Positions 29,139 through 40,671 of a DNA stretch of 64,000 bases are shown one piece after another (positions within the stretch are counted from its first letter, which is position 1; each line of letters starts with the position of its first letter). The stretch comes from Skermania sp. ID1734 (GTDB lineage Bacteria > Actinomycetota > Actinomycetes > Mycobacteriales > Mycobacteriaceae). The position numbers were made by a program, and so were the translations under genes. Where the stretch lies: assembly GCF_007489285.1 (NCBI RefSeq), contig NZ_VLIY01000005.1, positions 134,905 to 198,904 of the forward strand, read 5' to 3'. The notes below the pieces were generated by a model that had not been told where the DNA came from, did no database searches, and was given only the letters and a program-made list of their open reading frames with translations.

Positions 29139-29292
29139 GCGCAAGGCAACCGCTTAATCGGCGCACCAGACGGATGCGCTGAGCCGGGGACCCAACCCAC
29201 CTGGGGTGAATCACCTCGCGCCCGTTTTTAGGGTGCGAGGAGTAGGGCTGTGCTTCCGAGCCCGAACCCGACAGCTAACTCGGTCAGCGGAC
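29139..29292 (+). ncRNA. Cyclic di-AMP riboswitch (ydaO-yuaA class)
   Basis: The 311-base leader before the NlpC/P60 gene carries the ydaO signature: AACCGCTTAATCGG, then CCGGGGACCCA and GGGGTGAATC enclosing a short stem, an extended hairpin around 29212-29240, and the highly conserved 3' block CCCGAACCCGACAGCTAACT followed by GGTCAGCG. The class senses c-di-AMP and usually turns off wall-hydrolase genes when ligand is bound; in mycobacteria it precedes rpfA-like and NlpC/P60 genes. The end of the aptamer is about 29 bases before the start codon. Boundaries are approximate by about 15 bases. Confidence 0.88.
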
Positions 29293-29320
29293 AGACGGAG
29301 GAAGAAGGAAAGGTCAATCT

Positions 29321-29962
29321 GTGGGAAAGCACAGACTGCAACGCGAGTCGAATTTGCGACCAGTGGTCCGAGGCGCGCTCATCGCTGGCGCGGTTACGGC
29401 CGGAACCGTAGCCCTGCCTAGTGCACCAGCTTTGGCAGCCACCATCAACATCCCGGGGCTCGGCGACGTGAACGTTCCCGATCTGCCCGCCCCGCCGCCG
29501 CCTGCAGGGATCTCGCTCCCACAGCTTCCGTCCCTTCCCAAGCTTCCAGATCTGCAATTGCCCCCGCCGCCCAGCGGACTACCCGGTATCCCTGCGGTTC
29601 CAAACTTCCAATCCAACGTCGTCGGCGAGCGCGCGCTGCAGGCCGCCGAGTCGAAGGTCGGCGCCCAGTACGTCTGGGGCGGTAGCGGTCCGTACGTCTT
29701 CGACTGCTCTGGCCTGGTGCAATGGGCCTACCGGCAGGCCGGTGTGCAGTTGCCGCGGACCTCGTTCGCGCAGGCCCAGGTCGGCCAGGCGGTGTCGAAG
29801 GCCGACCTCGAGCCGGGCGACATCGTGATCTTCGATGGCGGCGGGCACGCCGCGCTCTACGCAGGCAACGGTCAGATCGTGCACGCCTCGACCTCGGGGC
29901 AACCGGTGAAGTACGCGCCGCTGAACTCGATGGCCTTCTACGCCGCCCGTCGCGTTACGTAG
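29321..29962 (+). CDS. NlpC/P60 peptidoglycan endopeptidase
   Basis: Secreted cysteine peptidase cutting peptide stems of peptidoglycan. The 213 residues comprise a signal peptide (1-40, cleavage after PALAA), a Pro-rich linker (45-95) and an NlpC/P60 domain (about 100-213) with catalytic Cys129 in FDCSGLVQWAY, His176 in GGGHAALY and His188 in QIVHAST. It resembles the single-domain mycobacterial Rip proteins. The GTG at 29321 follows AAGGAAAGG. The upstream c-di-AMP riboswitch should link its synthesis to wall and osmotic status. Confidence 0.9.
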   Translation: MGKHRLQRESNLRPVVRGALIAGAVTAGTVALPSAPALAATINIPGLGDVNVPDLPAPPPPAGISLPQLPSLPKLPDLQLPPPPSGLPGIPAVPNFQSNVVGERALQAAESKVGAQYVWGGSGPYVFDCSGLVQWAYRQAGVQLPRTSFAQAQVGQAVSKADLEPGDIVIFDGGGHAALYAGNGQIVHASTSGQPVKYAPLNSMAFYAARRVT

Positions 29963-29988
29963 TCCGCTTTGCGGTTACTCCCGGGGTC

Positions 29989-30369
29989 GTGACCGAACGT
30001 ACCGACACCGCCCGAGTCGATGCCTGGACTTGGGCGGTTCGGCTTTTCAAGACCCGGGCTCTCGCCGCGAAGGCGTGCCGGGCCGGACACGTCCGCGTCA
30101 ACGGTGCGCCAGCAAAGCCAGCGCAACTGGTCCATCGCGGTGATCAAATACGGCTTCGTATCGATGGACGCGAGCGCATCGTCACCGTCGAAGAGCCGAT
30201 TTTCAAGCGCGTCGGAGCGGCGGTCGCCGTGCAGTGCTACACCGATCACAGCCCGCCGCCGCCCTCGCGTGAAGTTGCCGCCTCGATGCCGATTCGTGAC
30301 CGAGGCGCCGGCCGGCCGACAAAACGTGACCGTCGCGAGATCGAGCGACTGATGGGCCGCACGCAGTAG
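29989..30369 (+). CDS. S4-domain RNA-binding protein (Hsp15-like)
   Basis: A 126-residue basic protein with an N-terminal S4 fold (residues 8-60: RVDAWTWAVRLFKTR, then RAGHVRVNGAPAKPAQLVHRG), as in Hsp15, which binds stalled ribosomal 50S-peptidyl-tRNA complexes. The C-terminal tail (GAGRPTKRDRREIERLMG) is strongly charged. The GTG at 29989 begins the homologous region; the frame also extends upstream across the NlpC gene but that part is not coding. It starts 26 bases after the NlpC stop, so the two may be co-transcribed. Confidence 0.78.
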   Translation: MTERTDTARVDAWTWAVRLFKTRALAAKACRAGHVRVNGAPAKPAQLVHRGDQIRLRIDGRERIVTVEEPIFKRVGAAVAVQCYTDHSPPPPSREVAASMPIRDRGAGRPTKRDRREIERLMGRTQ

Positions 30370-30480
30370 CCGTCCTACTCCAGTAGGAGCTGCAACCTCC
30401 GCCCGCAGGGTGATGCACACGCTCGCCCGCCGCGGCTACCGTGGCCGTAACCAGGCACGTCGAACCGGGGTGAAGACGCG

Positions 30481-33849
<3,369 letters not shown>

Positions 33850-33966
33850 AGGCCGCTCTTGCGGTGTCGCGAGCTTACCGATTCGGCGGTCGGAAATTGG
33901 CTGTGCCGTCGATATCCTTTTGTGGGGGATAACCTGAATTGTTGGTAGCCGTAGGAAACGGGGGTC

Positions 33967-35145
33967 ATGGTGCGCGCAGTCCTGACCCTGATCCGGCAGT
34001 GGTGGACCGAACCGATAGATCCGGCCTGGTTTCGCAACTACCTGGAGACCCGGTCACTCGGCATAATCGTCCGAATCCTCATCGGGGTGTGCACAGGCCT
34101 GATCGTCGCCGTCGCCGTCGCTGCGCAATTCTCGCCCGCCGGACCGCATGGCATTCTGGCCCGATCGGTGTCGACCGCCGTCTCGGCGGCCGGCCTGCTG
34201 TGGATGCTGCGGTGGTTCTGCGGGCCATGGCCATCGGCCTGGTTGTCGCGCGCATTTGTCGTTTTCGCGGATGCCGCCATTGTTGCAGCGTGCCTCGTGG
34301 ATACGAACTCGATCAGCGCGATGGCCGGACTCAGCCTGCTCGCGATTCCGGGAACGTACGTCATTTTGTTCCACAGCCCGCGAATGCTGGTCGCGCATCT
34401 GGTCTGGTCGTTTGCTGCCGTCGGGGTGATCGCCTATCGGATGGCTTTCATCGATTCCGATCTGGCTCTTGCGGCGGCAAAGACCCTGGTTTTCGTGGTT
34501 GCTGTGGGTGTGGTGCCGGTGCTGGTGTCGTTCGGGTTCTGGATGATCAGGGCCGACGCTGCGGAGTCGATGTTGGATCCGATGACCAAGCTGGCCAATC
34601 GGCGCGGCATCGAGACCGGGATCGTGCGCATCGTCAGCGCTCGCTCGGATGACCGGTTCGTGCAAAACCTGGCGCTGGTATCGATCGATCTGGACAAGTT
34701 CAAGCAAATCAATGACCTGTACGGGCACGCGGTCGGGGATGACGTGCTGATTCGCACCGGAGCCCGGATCAGCGAGGTGGTTCGCGCCAACACGGTGGTG
34801 GGTCGGCTTGGTGGCGAAGAGTTTGTGGTTATTGCCGAGATTCAGCCGGCTGATGTGCCGGCCTTCGCACAGCGCATCAGCGCGGCGATCTGTCGGGCCG
34901 ACGACGTGCCGCCGGTGACCGCCAGTCTTGGTGTCGCGATGATCCAACTCGTCGGTTATCTGGGCGGGCCCGATACCCGTGAGGTCGCCGACCGGATTCT
35001 GGCCCGTGCCGACGCGGCGATGTATCGCGCCAAGCGAGCCGGCGGCAATCGCATCGAAATCGAGGGATCCGTGGAGACATTCGTCTCCGGAAATTCTCGT
35101 CGCCGCGTTGACCCGTTGGGCCGCGACATCCGGTCTACTGCGTGA
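33967..35145 (+). CDS. Diguanylate cyclase with six-helix membrane sensor
   Basis: Makes c-di-GMP from two GTP. Residues 30-195 form about six TM helices, a membrane sensor of MASE type, and 203-375 form the GGDEF domain with the active-site motif GGEEF (282-286) and the metal/GTP segment SIDLDKFKQINDLYGHAVGD. The RxxD inhibitory site five residues before GGEEF is absent (ANTV), so product feedback of the usual kind is not expected. No EAL domain is attached. The gene converges with the EspR-like gene, 12 bases between the stops, and lies next to the polysaccharide locus that c-di-GMP could regulate (inference). Confidence 0.9.
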   Translation: MVRAVLTLIRQWWTEPIDPAWFRNYLETRSLGIIVRILIGVCTGLIVAVAVAAQFSPAGPHGILARSVSTAVSAAGLLWMLRWFCGPWPSAWLSRAFVVFADAAIVAACLVDTNSISAMAGLSLLAIPGTYVILFHSPRMLVAHLVWSFAAVGVIAYRMAFIDSDLALAAAKTLVFVVAVGVVPVLVSFGFWMIRADAAESMLDPMTKLANRRGIETGIVRIVSARSDDRFVQNLALVSIDLDKFKQINDLYGHAVGDDVLIRTGARISEVVRANTVVGRLGGEEFVVIAEIQPADVPAFAQRISAAICRADDVPPVTASLGVAMIQLVGYLGGPDTREVADRILARADAAMYRAKRAGGNRIEIEGSVETFVSGNSRRRVDPLGRDIRSTA

Positions 35146-35157
35146 GTTGCTTGGTTC

Positions 35158-35571
35158 TCAACTGCCGTCCGCCGGAACCGCGGGAAGCCCTTCGCTGGAG
35201 CGCAGCTTTTCCGCCAGCGCCGTCAAGAGGTTTTGCGATTCTTCGGATAGATCGAAGGCACGCACGCTGAGTTGGCGCAGCCAATAACCCTCGAGTTGGG
35301 TGAGCAGCGTCAGGTCCCGTTCGATCCGGTTCGCATAGATGTCATCGAAGAAGTAGTCGGGCTTGACCTTGAAGAATCGCGCCAGCGCGTGGACCGTCTC
35401 CTTCGACGGGTTGGTCCGCTGGCCCGAGCGCAGCTGGGACAAATAGGGCTTGGAGATTGGGTGGCCGGCCGCCGTGAGCGCGGCAGCGACCTCCGCGTTG
35501 GTATGTGGTCTGCGTCCCGGTGGATGAACGGTCTCGAACAATTGGTTCAACCGTGCCGTGAAATCTGTCAT
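35158..35571 (-). CDS. EspR-like HTH regulator 1
   Basis: A 137-residue nucleoid-associated-type regulator related to mycobacterial EspR (about 132 residues). The N-terminal HTH runs from ARLNQLFETVHPPGRRPHTN to PYLSQLRSGQRTNPS (about 6-60), in which SQLRSGQRTNPS is the recognition region, followed by ARFFKVKPDYFFDD. The C-terminal helical part differs from EspR. The ATG at 35571 matches the family start. The six codons before it are conserved in frame in the paralogue at 58640 (see findings), so a longer form is possible. It is divergent from the LuxR-type regulator at the left border of the accessory locus. Confidence 0.85.
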   Translation of the reverse strand: MTDFTARLNQLFETVHPPGRRPHTNAEVAAALTAAGHPISKPYLSQLRSGQRTNPSKETVHALARFFKVKPDYFFDDIYANRIERDLTLLTQLEGYWLRQLSVRAFDLSEESQNLLTALAEKLRSSEGLPAVPADGS

Positions 35572-35972
35572 CGCGGATTGACCACATCCCTTTCCGAACG
35601 CGCGTTGACCGGATGGCTGCGCCTGACAACGTGGGCATCCCGCGTGCCGCCAAGGTGCCGTCCGATCCGGTTTGCGCAGAATTGCACCCACGCATAGCTG
35701 AGCGTTTGCTGATTTTATGGACCGAATCCGGTCACGAGCAATCCTCATCCCGGGTGATTAGCAGGGTGAATTAGCGTTGCGCGCTACCGGGCGGATGCGC
35801 AAGTGGCGGTGTAGCTCCGGCGCGTTGTCAATGATCACAAACCCTTGGGCCCTGCGGCTGCATTTTGAGTCAATAAATTCGCTAACTGATTGCTAACACT
35901 TCAGTTAGCGGGTGCGATGGGAGTAGTGTGCGGCACCTCTCGGGGTTGCTAGTTGTGGACCAAGGGGGGTGA
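35572..35972. other. Divergent regulatory region, EspR1 / LuxR-type regulator
   Basis: A 401-bp AT-richer gap. The only strong structure is the inverted repeat at 35880-35910. One CGAGCAAT octamer (35735-35742) is the reverse complement of the direct repeat found before the PPTase 1 gene. No independent gene is supported. Confidence 0.5.
35880..35910. promoter_or_regulatory. GCTAAC inverted/direct repeat operator candidate
   Basis: CGCTAACTGA (35880-35889) and TCAGTTAGCG (35901-35910) are exact reverse complements. The 11-base spacer contains a third GCTAAC in direct orientation, 11 bases from the first, one helical turn. It lies 63 bases before the regulator start. Confidence 0.6.
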
Positions 35973-38494
35973 ATGAACAGCGAGTATTCGACGGCTCCGG
36001 TAAACCGGGCCGGCGCAATAATGCGGCGCCCCCGGCTGTTCCGTCAGCTTGGATCACCCGCGCGGTTGACGTTGGTGCGCGGGCCTCGGCAATCAGGAAA
36101 GACCGCGCTGATCACGTCGTGGCTCGAAAAAACCGGGGACCGGGCAATATGGTTGCCGCGGCCCCCGGTCAACACCACGGCCGAGGAGTACTGGCGGGCC
36201 GCGCTCGCACAGATCGACCGCGATCACCAGGCCAGCACCGGTCAGTCACCGTTTTCCGCGGTTGTCGATGCGCTCGGCGCGTTGGACGTTCCCGTGGTGT
36301 TGGTTGCCGAACACCTCGACGCCGTCGATGCGGTGGCCGCCGATCAGGTCATCGAACTTCTGCAACAGTGCCCGCTTGTTTTTGTCGTGGTCGAAAAGCG
36401 AGTGCCCGTTTTCACGCGGTCGCAGCTATTACAGGTCGATTACTCGGAGGTCGATGCCGAGGATCTGCGATTCACGCGTGCAGAAACCGAGGAGCTGCAC
36501 CGAATGTTTGGCGTCGGCATTTCCCCCGCAGCGTGTGGGCGGTTATGCCGATTCGTTCTGGGTGAGGTTGCTCCGACGATGCTGGCAGTGCAGACGGCAA
36601 AGCGAATCGGATTTCCGGTGATCGATGAACTCGGCATCGTGCGACCGGAGTATTCGAGCCAGCTGGTCCGCCTGGCGGAAGAAACGCTGGCAGGTGAAGA
36701 CATGGCCGAGTGGCGAGATTTTGTGCTGACCACCGCGCCGGCGCTCACGGTCGACGCTGATACCGCTCGAATGCTCGGCATCCCCGATCCGGAACCCGCC
36801 CTGGTCGCACTTGAGGCGCTGGGCGTGCTCGAGCGACGTCGTCGCGACGATGCTTTGCGGTACCCGGCCGGATTGCGATTTGGATTGCTTGCGCTCGCGC
36901 GGCGGGACGCGAACGGCTCGGGCACCGAGTTGCTCAATGAGCTGGCTCGACGCCGTCTCGCCGCGGGTGATCCGTCTTCGGCGATGCGCTATGCCGCGGA
37001 TGCCGGAAACTGGCAGCTCGTAGGCGAAATTATCGAGTCGAACGTGGTTCGCGTCATCGAAGATGATTTGGACGAGGCGCACCGTGTGCTGCAATCGTTT
37101 CCGGCTGCCCAGCGCGGCCGGTTTCCATTGGTACAGGTCACGCGCACTCTGCTAACTGGTCTCGGGGAAGTCTCTGCTCCGCCTGTCGAATTCCCGGAAT
37201 CCACCGATGAGTTGATCCACATCGGCCGCGGACCAGAGGCGATGAAACTTGCTACCCGCGGGGTGGCGTACTCGATCGCGCTGCGACGGCGCGGCCAGTA
37301 TCAGGAGGCCGCGGCGACAGCACGACGCCTCGAGGTAATCCTCGACGCCATGGAGGCGGCCGACGGCATCGGCGCCGAACGACGGATCGCGCTGTTCCGC
37401 CAGCAACTGGCCAGTACGCTGCTGCTGGCCGGTGACGTCGATGACGCGGCGTTGCTCTTTCAGCAGGCATTTCAAAATGGTGCGAGTCACCTGCGACGGG
37501 TCACGGCTGGGTCGGTCGCGCTCGCGCGGGCACTTCAAGGTGACATGATTCGGTCCCGTCATTGGCTGGAGTCGGCCAGTCAAGCGCCGCGTCCCAGCGG
37601 TATCTGGGGGATGCTTTTCGACTGCCGGAGCAGTGCGCACAGGTGATCGCGCAGCTCGAGCGTTTCGACGTTCATGCGGCCGGTTCCTTGCTCGAGGCGT
37701 TGGGCGAGCCCGCCCATCATCAAGAGCGGTGGGCCATCGTCGCCTATGTGCGCGGCCTGTGGTCGCTGCTGCGAGGCGACGTGCACGAGGCGTTGAGCTG
37801 GGAGGCGCGACTGGTTGCTGAGCATGCGCATTTCAATTCGCCGGACTCGTTGGGCTATTCGCTGATTACGGCGGTACAGGTGGACCTCGAATTGGCGGCA
37901 GGATCGGCCAACGCTGCACTTGCGCGGGTCGCGACTGTGAACGCTGCGAGTGACCCGATCTTGCTGGTGGCGCGGGCGCGGGCTGAACTGCTGACCGGTA
38001 ATCCGCAGGCGGCGTTGACATTGGTCAGCGCGATCGCCTGGTCGCCGAGCGTGTATCCGCGGGTACGGATCGATGCCTTGCTCATCGTCGCTGCCGCTCA
38101 GCTGGCTTTCGGTCAGGACACTGAGGCGGTCACATCGTGGCGCGTCGCGTGCGCGCTGGCGGCTTCTTCTGGATGCTATTTGCCATTCGTGTTTATCGAC
38201 GCGGACCAACGGCAACGTCTTGGTGCCCTTTCTGGCGAAGCGCCGTCGGCAGTCCCGGCCGGGCTCGCGGTCTTTTCGCAGAGCTCCCTGCCGGTCGTCC
38301 GTCTGACAGCGCGCGAGGCGGAAATTCTGCGGCTGCTCGATGAGGGAATGAGCACCAAGGAAATATCCACGCTGTTGTATATTTCGGTGAATACCGTGAA
38401 ATCGCAGCTGCGAAATCTCTATCGAAAACTCGGCGTGCAAAGTCGAGAAGATGCGGTGGCGGAGGCAAAGAGACTGCAATTGCTTTCGGAGTAA
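35973..38494 (+). pseudogene. LuxR/MalT-type STAND regulator with one frameshift
   Basis: Two overlapping frames together encode one regulator of about 840 residues. The first frame (35973-37646) carries an N-terminal P-loop (VRGPRQSGKTALI, Lys43), a STAND NTPase and tetratricopeptide-like helical repeats. The second frame (to 38494) continues these repeats and ends in a LuxR HTH (LTAREAEILRLLDEGMSTKE, then ISVNTVKSQLRNLYRKLGV). Adding one G to the G5 run at 37606-37610 restores a continuous W-G-D-A-F-R-L-P-E junction. It may be a true inactivation, a phase-variable tract or a sequencing error. Its position directly before the PPTase 1/carrier operon makes it the likely pathway activator. Confidence 0.8.
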
Positions 38495-38844
38495 GCGGCG
38501 GCGGCAAAGATGCAGAATTGATCGCGGACGTTCCTCGATGCAAATCGGGACACGTGCGTGGCCGTGTGCGCAGCCACCGGGATGCCGGCAGTCGGGCCTG
38601 TACAACTGGATGTCCAGTCTCCCAAGCGCATTCGATCGGAAAACTAACCGGTGCGGCTTCTTTCGGCGCGGGAAATCGTCGGCACCCAGGGCGAGAAAGA
38701 CGGAGTACTTTCAGGTATTTTCATTGCTTTCACGCAGCGGCGCGAGGGTGAAAATCTGGGTGAATTCATTGCTCGACAGCAATTTCGATTGCTCGGCTAC
38801 TGTATGTTCTGCAATGCGTATGTAGCGGAAGTTTAAATTACGGG
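38495..38844. other. Promoter region of the carrier-protein/ligase operon
   Basis: 350 bases without a gene, AT-richer toward the right end. The region 38768-38795 holds repeated ATTGCTCG elements about 50-75 bases before the PPTase 1 start, where an activator of the MalT/LuxR type would be expected to bind. Confidence 0.5.
38768..38795. promoter_or_regulatory. ATTGCTCG direct repeat, activator-box candidate
   Basis: ATTGCTCG occurs at 38768-38775 and 38788-38795, exactly 20 bases apart, and GCAATTTCGATTGC between and into the second copy is a perfect short dyad. Confidence 0.5.
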
Positions 38845-39258
38845 GTGGCATTGGTTGAATGTGGGCATCGAGTCGGCTGCGATGTGGTTGTTGTCGCCAA
38901 TTTTCAAGCAGATGTCGACCGGTTCGGCGAAGCTTTCATACGCAGGGTCTTCACCGCTCGTGAATTGGAGTCCTGCCGCGGCGCTTCGCGGTACCCGCGC
39001 CTCGCGGCACGATTCGCCGCTAAGGAGGCGGTTGCAAAGGTGCTCCGGCCCCACGCAACCGAAGCGCTGTCCTGGACGGACATCGAAGTACTTCGCGCGC
39101 CGTGGGGCGGCGTCGAGGTCGAGTTGTATCGCACTGCGGCCGATCTCGCACGTCGGCAGCGGCTAAGCACATTCGACGTATCTATTTCGCACGAAGAAAC
39201 CATTGCGTTCGCGGTCGTGTCCGCGCACGCATCCAACGGCGTCGGTGGAGGCGACTGA
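38845..39258 (+). CDS. AcpS-type phosphopantetheinyl transferase 1
   Basis: A 137-residue holo-ACP-synthase-like enzyme that would transfer phosphopantetheine from CoA to the carrier protein encoded next. AcpS hallmarks are GCDVV with the metal-binding Asp13 (the family usually has GID/GTD), RRVFTARELESC (33-44) and ARFAAKEAVAKVLRP (55-69), the second metal- and CoA-binding helix. The GTG at 38845 is the first in-frame start; no strong ribosome site is seen. It is distinct from the housekeeping AcpS expected elsewhere and has a paralogue at 56633. It ends one base before the carrier gene, so the two are coupled. Confidence 0.85.
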   Translation: MALVECGHRVGCDVVVVANFQADVDRFGEAFIRRVFTARELESCRGASRYPRLAARFAAKEAVAKVLRPHATEALSWTDIEVLRAPWGGVEVELYRTAADLARRQRLSTFDVSISHEETIAFAVVSAHASNGVGGGD

Positions 39259-39259
39259 G

Positions 39260-39508
39260 ATGTCTTTGACTGAGGAAATGATCCGCAAGGTGCTCGAGCG
39301 GAACGGTCGATTGCTCACGCCAGCGACTGAGCTCGCTGCCGATGCGGATCTGTACCGAGCCGGATTGTCCTCGCAAGCCTCCGTTTCCGTGATGCTCGCT
39401 CTCGAGGAGTCCTTCGACATCGAGTTCCCCGACCAATTGCTCCGAAAGAGCACGTTTGCCAGCATCGACGCGATTCGTGCGGCACTTACCGAGTTGGGTG
39501 TCGAATGA
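39260..39508 (+). CDS. Carrier protein 1 (ACP-like)
   Basis: An 82-residue acidic four-helix carrier protein. The phosphopantetheine site is Ser38 in AGLSSQASVSVMLALEE: aligned with classical ACPs the DSL motif is replaced by SSQ, a change shared with its paralogue and with carriers that partner amino acid:carrier-protein ligases. The C-terminal LLRKSTFASI is also shared with carrier protein 2. The ATG follows GGAGGCGACTG. Its stop overlaps the next start (ATGA). Its position between PPTase 1 and the ligase operon points to an aminoacyl or acyl cargo. Confidence 0.88.
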   Translation: MSLTEEMIRKVLERNGRLLTPATELAADADLYRAGLSSQASVSVMLALEESFDIEFPDQLLRKSTFASIDAIRAALTELGVE

Positions 39509-40671
39509 GCGAGACCCTGACGACCGCGCCGACACTCGAACAGCAGGCACGTGAAATAGCCGATGAGATTGCCGCACAGTTCGCAGACGATGTCGATCGG
39601 CAGGCGCGCTTTCCGGTCGAGGCGATCGATGCCCTGAGATCTGCCGGGCTGCTGGCGATGGCGTTGCCAGTTGGCGACGGCGGGGCGAGCGCAAGCATGT
39701 CGGAGCTGTGCGATGTCGCGAGGATGCTCGGACAGCGTTGTGCGGCTACGGCAATGATCTTTGCGATGCACCAGTCCCAGATTGTGTCGCTGGTCCGGCA
39801 TGGCGGTGAACCGGTGCGGGGCTTCCTGCAAGAGATCGGCACAAAGGGGCTGTTGATTGCGTCAGCTACCACCGAAATCGGCATCGGCGGAGACATCCGC
39901 ACCAGCAGTTGCGCGGTGGAACCAGCGGGTGACCGCGTCTTTCTCGCCAAGACCGCGCCAGTCATCTCATACGGTGAGCACTCGGACGCCATTCTCGTCA
40001 CTGCAAGACGGTCGCCAGACAGCGCCCCTACCGATCAGGTGCTCGTCGTGTGCCGGCGCACGGACACAGTCCTCACTCAACTGAGCGAGTGGAACACCCT
40101 TGGCTTGCGGGGAACCTGCAGCCCCGGATTCAAGCTGACGGCGGATGTCCCGGCCGAGATGGTCATCGGTGACCCCTACGCCAACATCTCAGCACAAACG
40201 ATGTTGCCCGCCTCGCACTGTCTGTGGAGCGCTGTGTGGCTCGGTATCGCCGAGGGTGCGCTGGAGAAGGCGCAGCGCTTTGCCCGGCGGGCGGCTCGCA
40301 AAGATCCGGGCACAGTAACGCCGGCGGCGCTTCGCCTTGCCGAGGCGTTTGCATTGCATCAGCAGTTCGCCGATCTGGTGACCAGATCTGCGCGGCGGTA
40401 CGAAGAGCGGGCGTTTGCCGGCAGCGCCAGCGACGGTGACATCGGATATTCGCTGGCCATGAACAACCTGAAGGTGACCGCGTCGCAGTTGGTCGTAGAC
40501 GTTGTCGCCAAAGCGCTCCTGATCTGTGGAATCTCGGGCTATCGCGAGGATTCCGAATTCAGCCTCGGAAGGTCGCTTCGCGATGCTTACGGGGCGTCAT
40601 TGATGGTGAACAACGATCGGATCATGGCCAACTCGGCGCAGCTGTCCGTTGTCGCAGGCGGCCTATCGTGA
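39505..40671 (+). CDS. Acyl-CoA dehydrogenase-like flavoprotein 1
   Basis: A 388-residue flavoprotein of the acyl-CoA dehydrogenase fold: an N-terminal helical domain (1-115), a beta-barrel middle domain (ASATTEIGIGGDIRTSSC, near 118-135, lines the FAD/substrate site), and a C-terminal four-helix domain. The usual C-terminal segment with the catalytic Glu (YEGTSEI-like) is absent; GASLMVNNDRIMANSAQ stands in its place. In this locus its substrate is more likely a carrier-bound than a CoA-bound acyl or aminoacyl group (inference, by analogy with prolyl-carrier dehydrogenases). It has a paralogue at 63267. Overlaps the stop and start of its neighbours by 4 bases. Confidence 0.85.
   Translation: MSETLTTAPTLEQQAREIADEIAAQFADDVDRQARFPVEAIDALRSAGLLAMALPVGDGGASASMSELCDVARMLGQRCAATAMIFAMHQSQIVSLVRHGGEPVRGFLQEIGTKGLLIASATTEIGIGGDIRTSSCAVEPAGDRVFLAKTAPVISYGEHSDAILVTARRSPDSAPTDQVLVVCRRTDTVLTQLSEWNTLGLRGTCSPGFKLTADVPAEMVIGDPYANISAQTMLPASHCLWSAVWLGIAEGALEKAQRFARRAARKDPGTVTPAALRLAEAFALHQQFADLVTRSARRYEERAFAGSASDGDIGYSLAMNNLKVTASQLVVDVVAKALLICGISGYREDSEFSLGRSLRDAYGASLMVNNDRIMANSAQLSVVAGGLS

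Noticed and set aside
37600-37640. Programmed -1 ribosomal frameshifting in the LuxR-type regulator
   Set aside because: No X-XXY-YYZ heptamer in the right frame and no clear downstream stem; a one-base loss in the G5 run explains the frame change more simply, although it is not proven.
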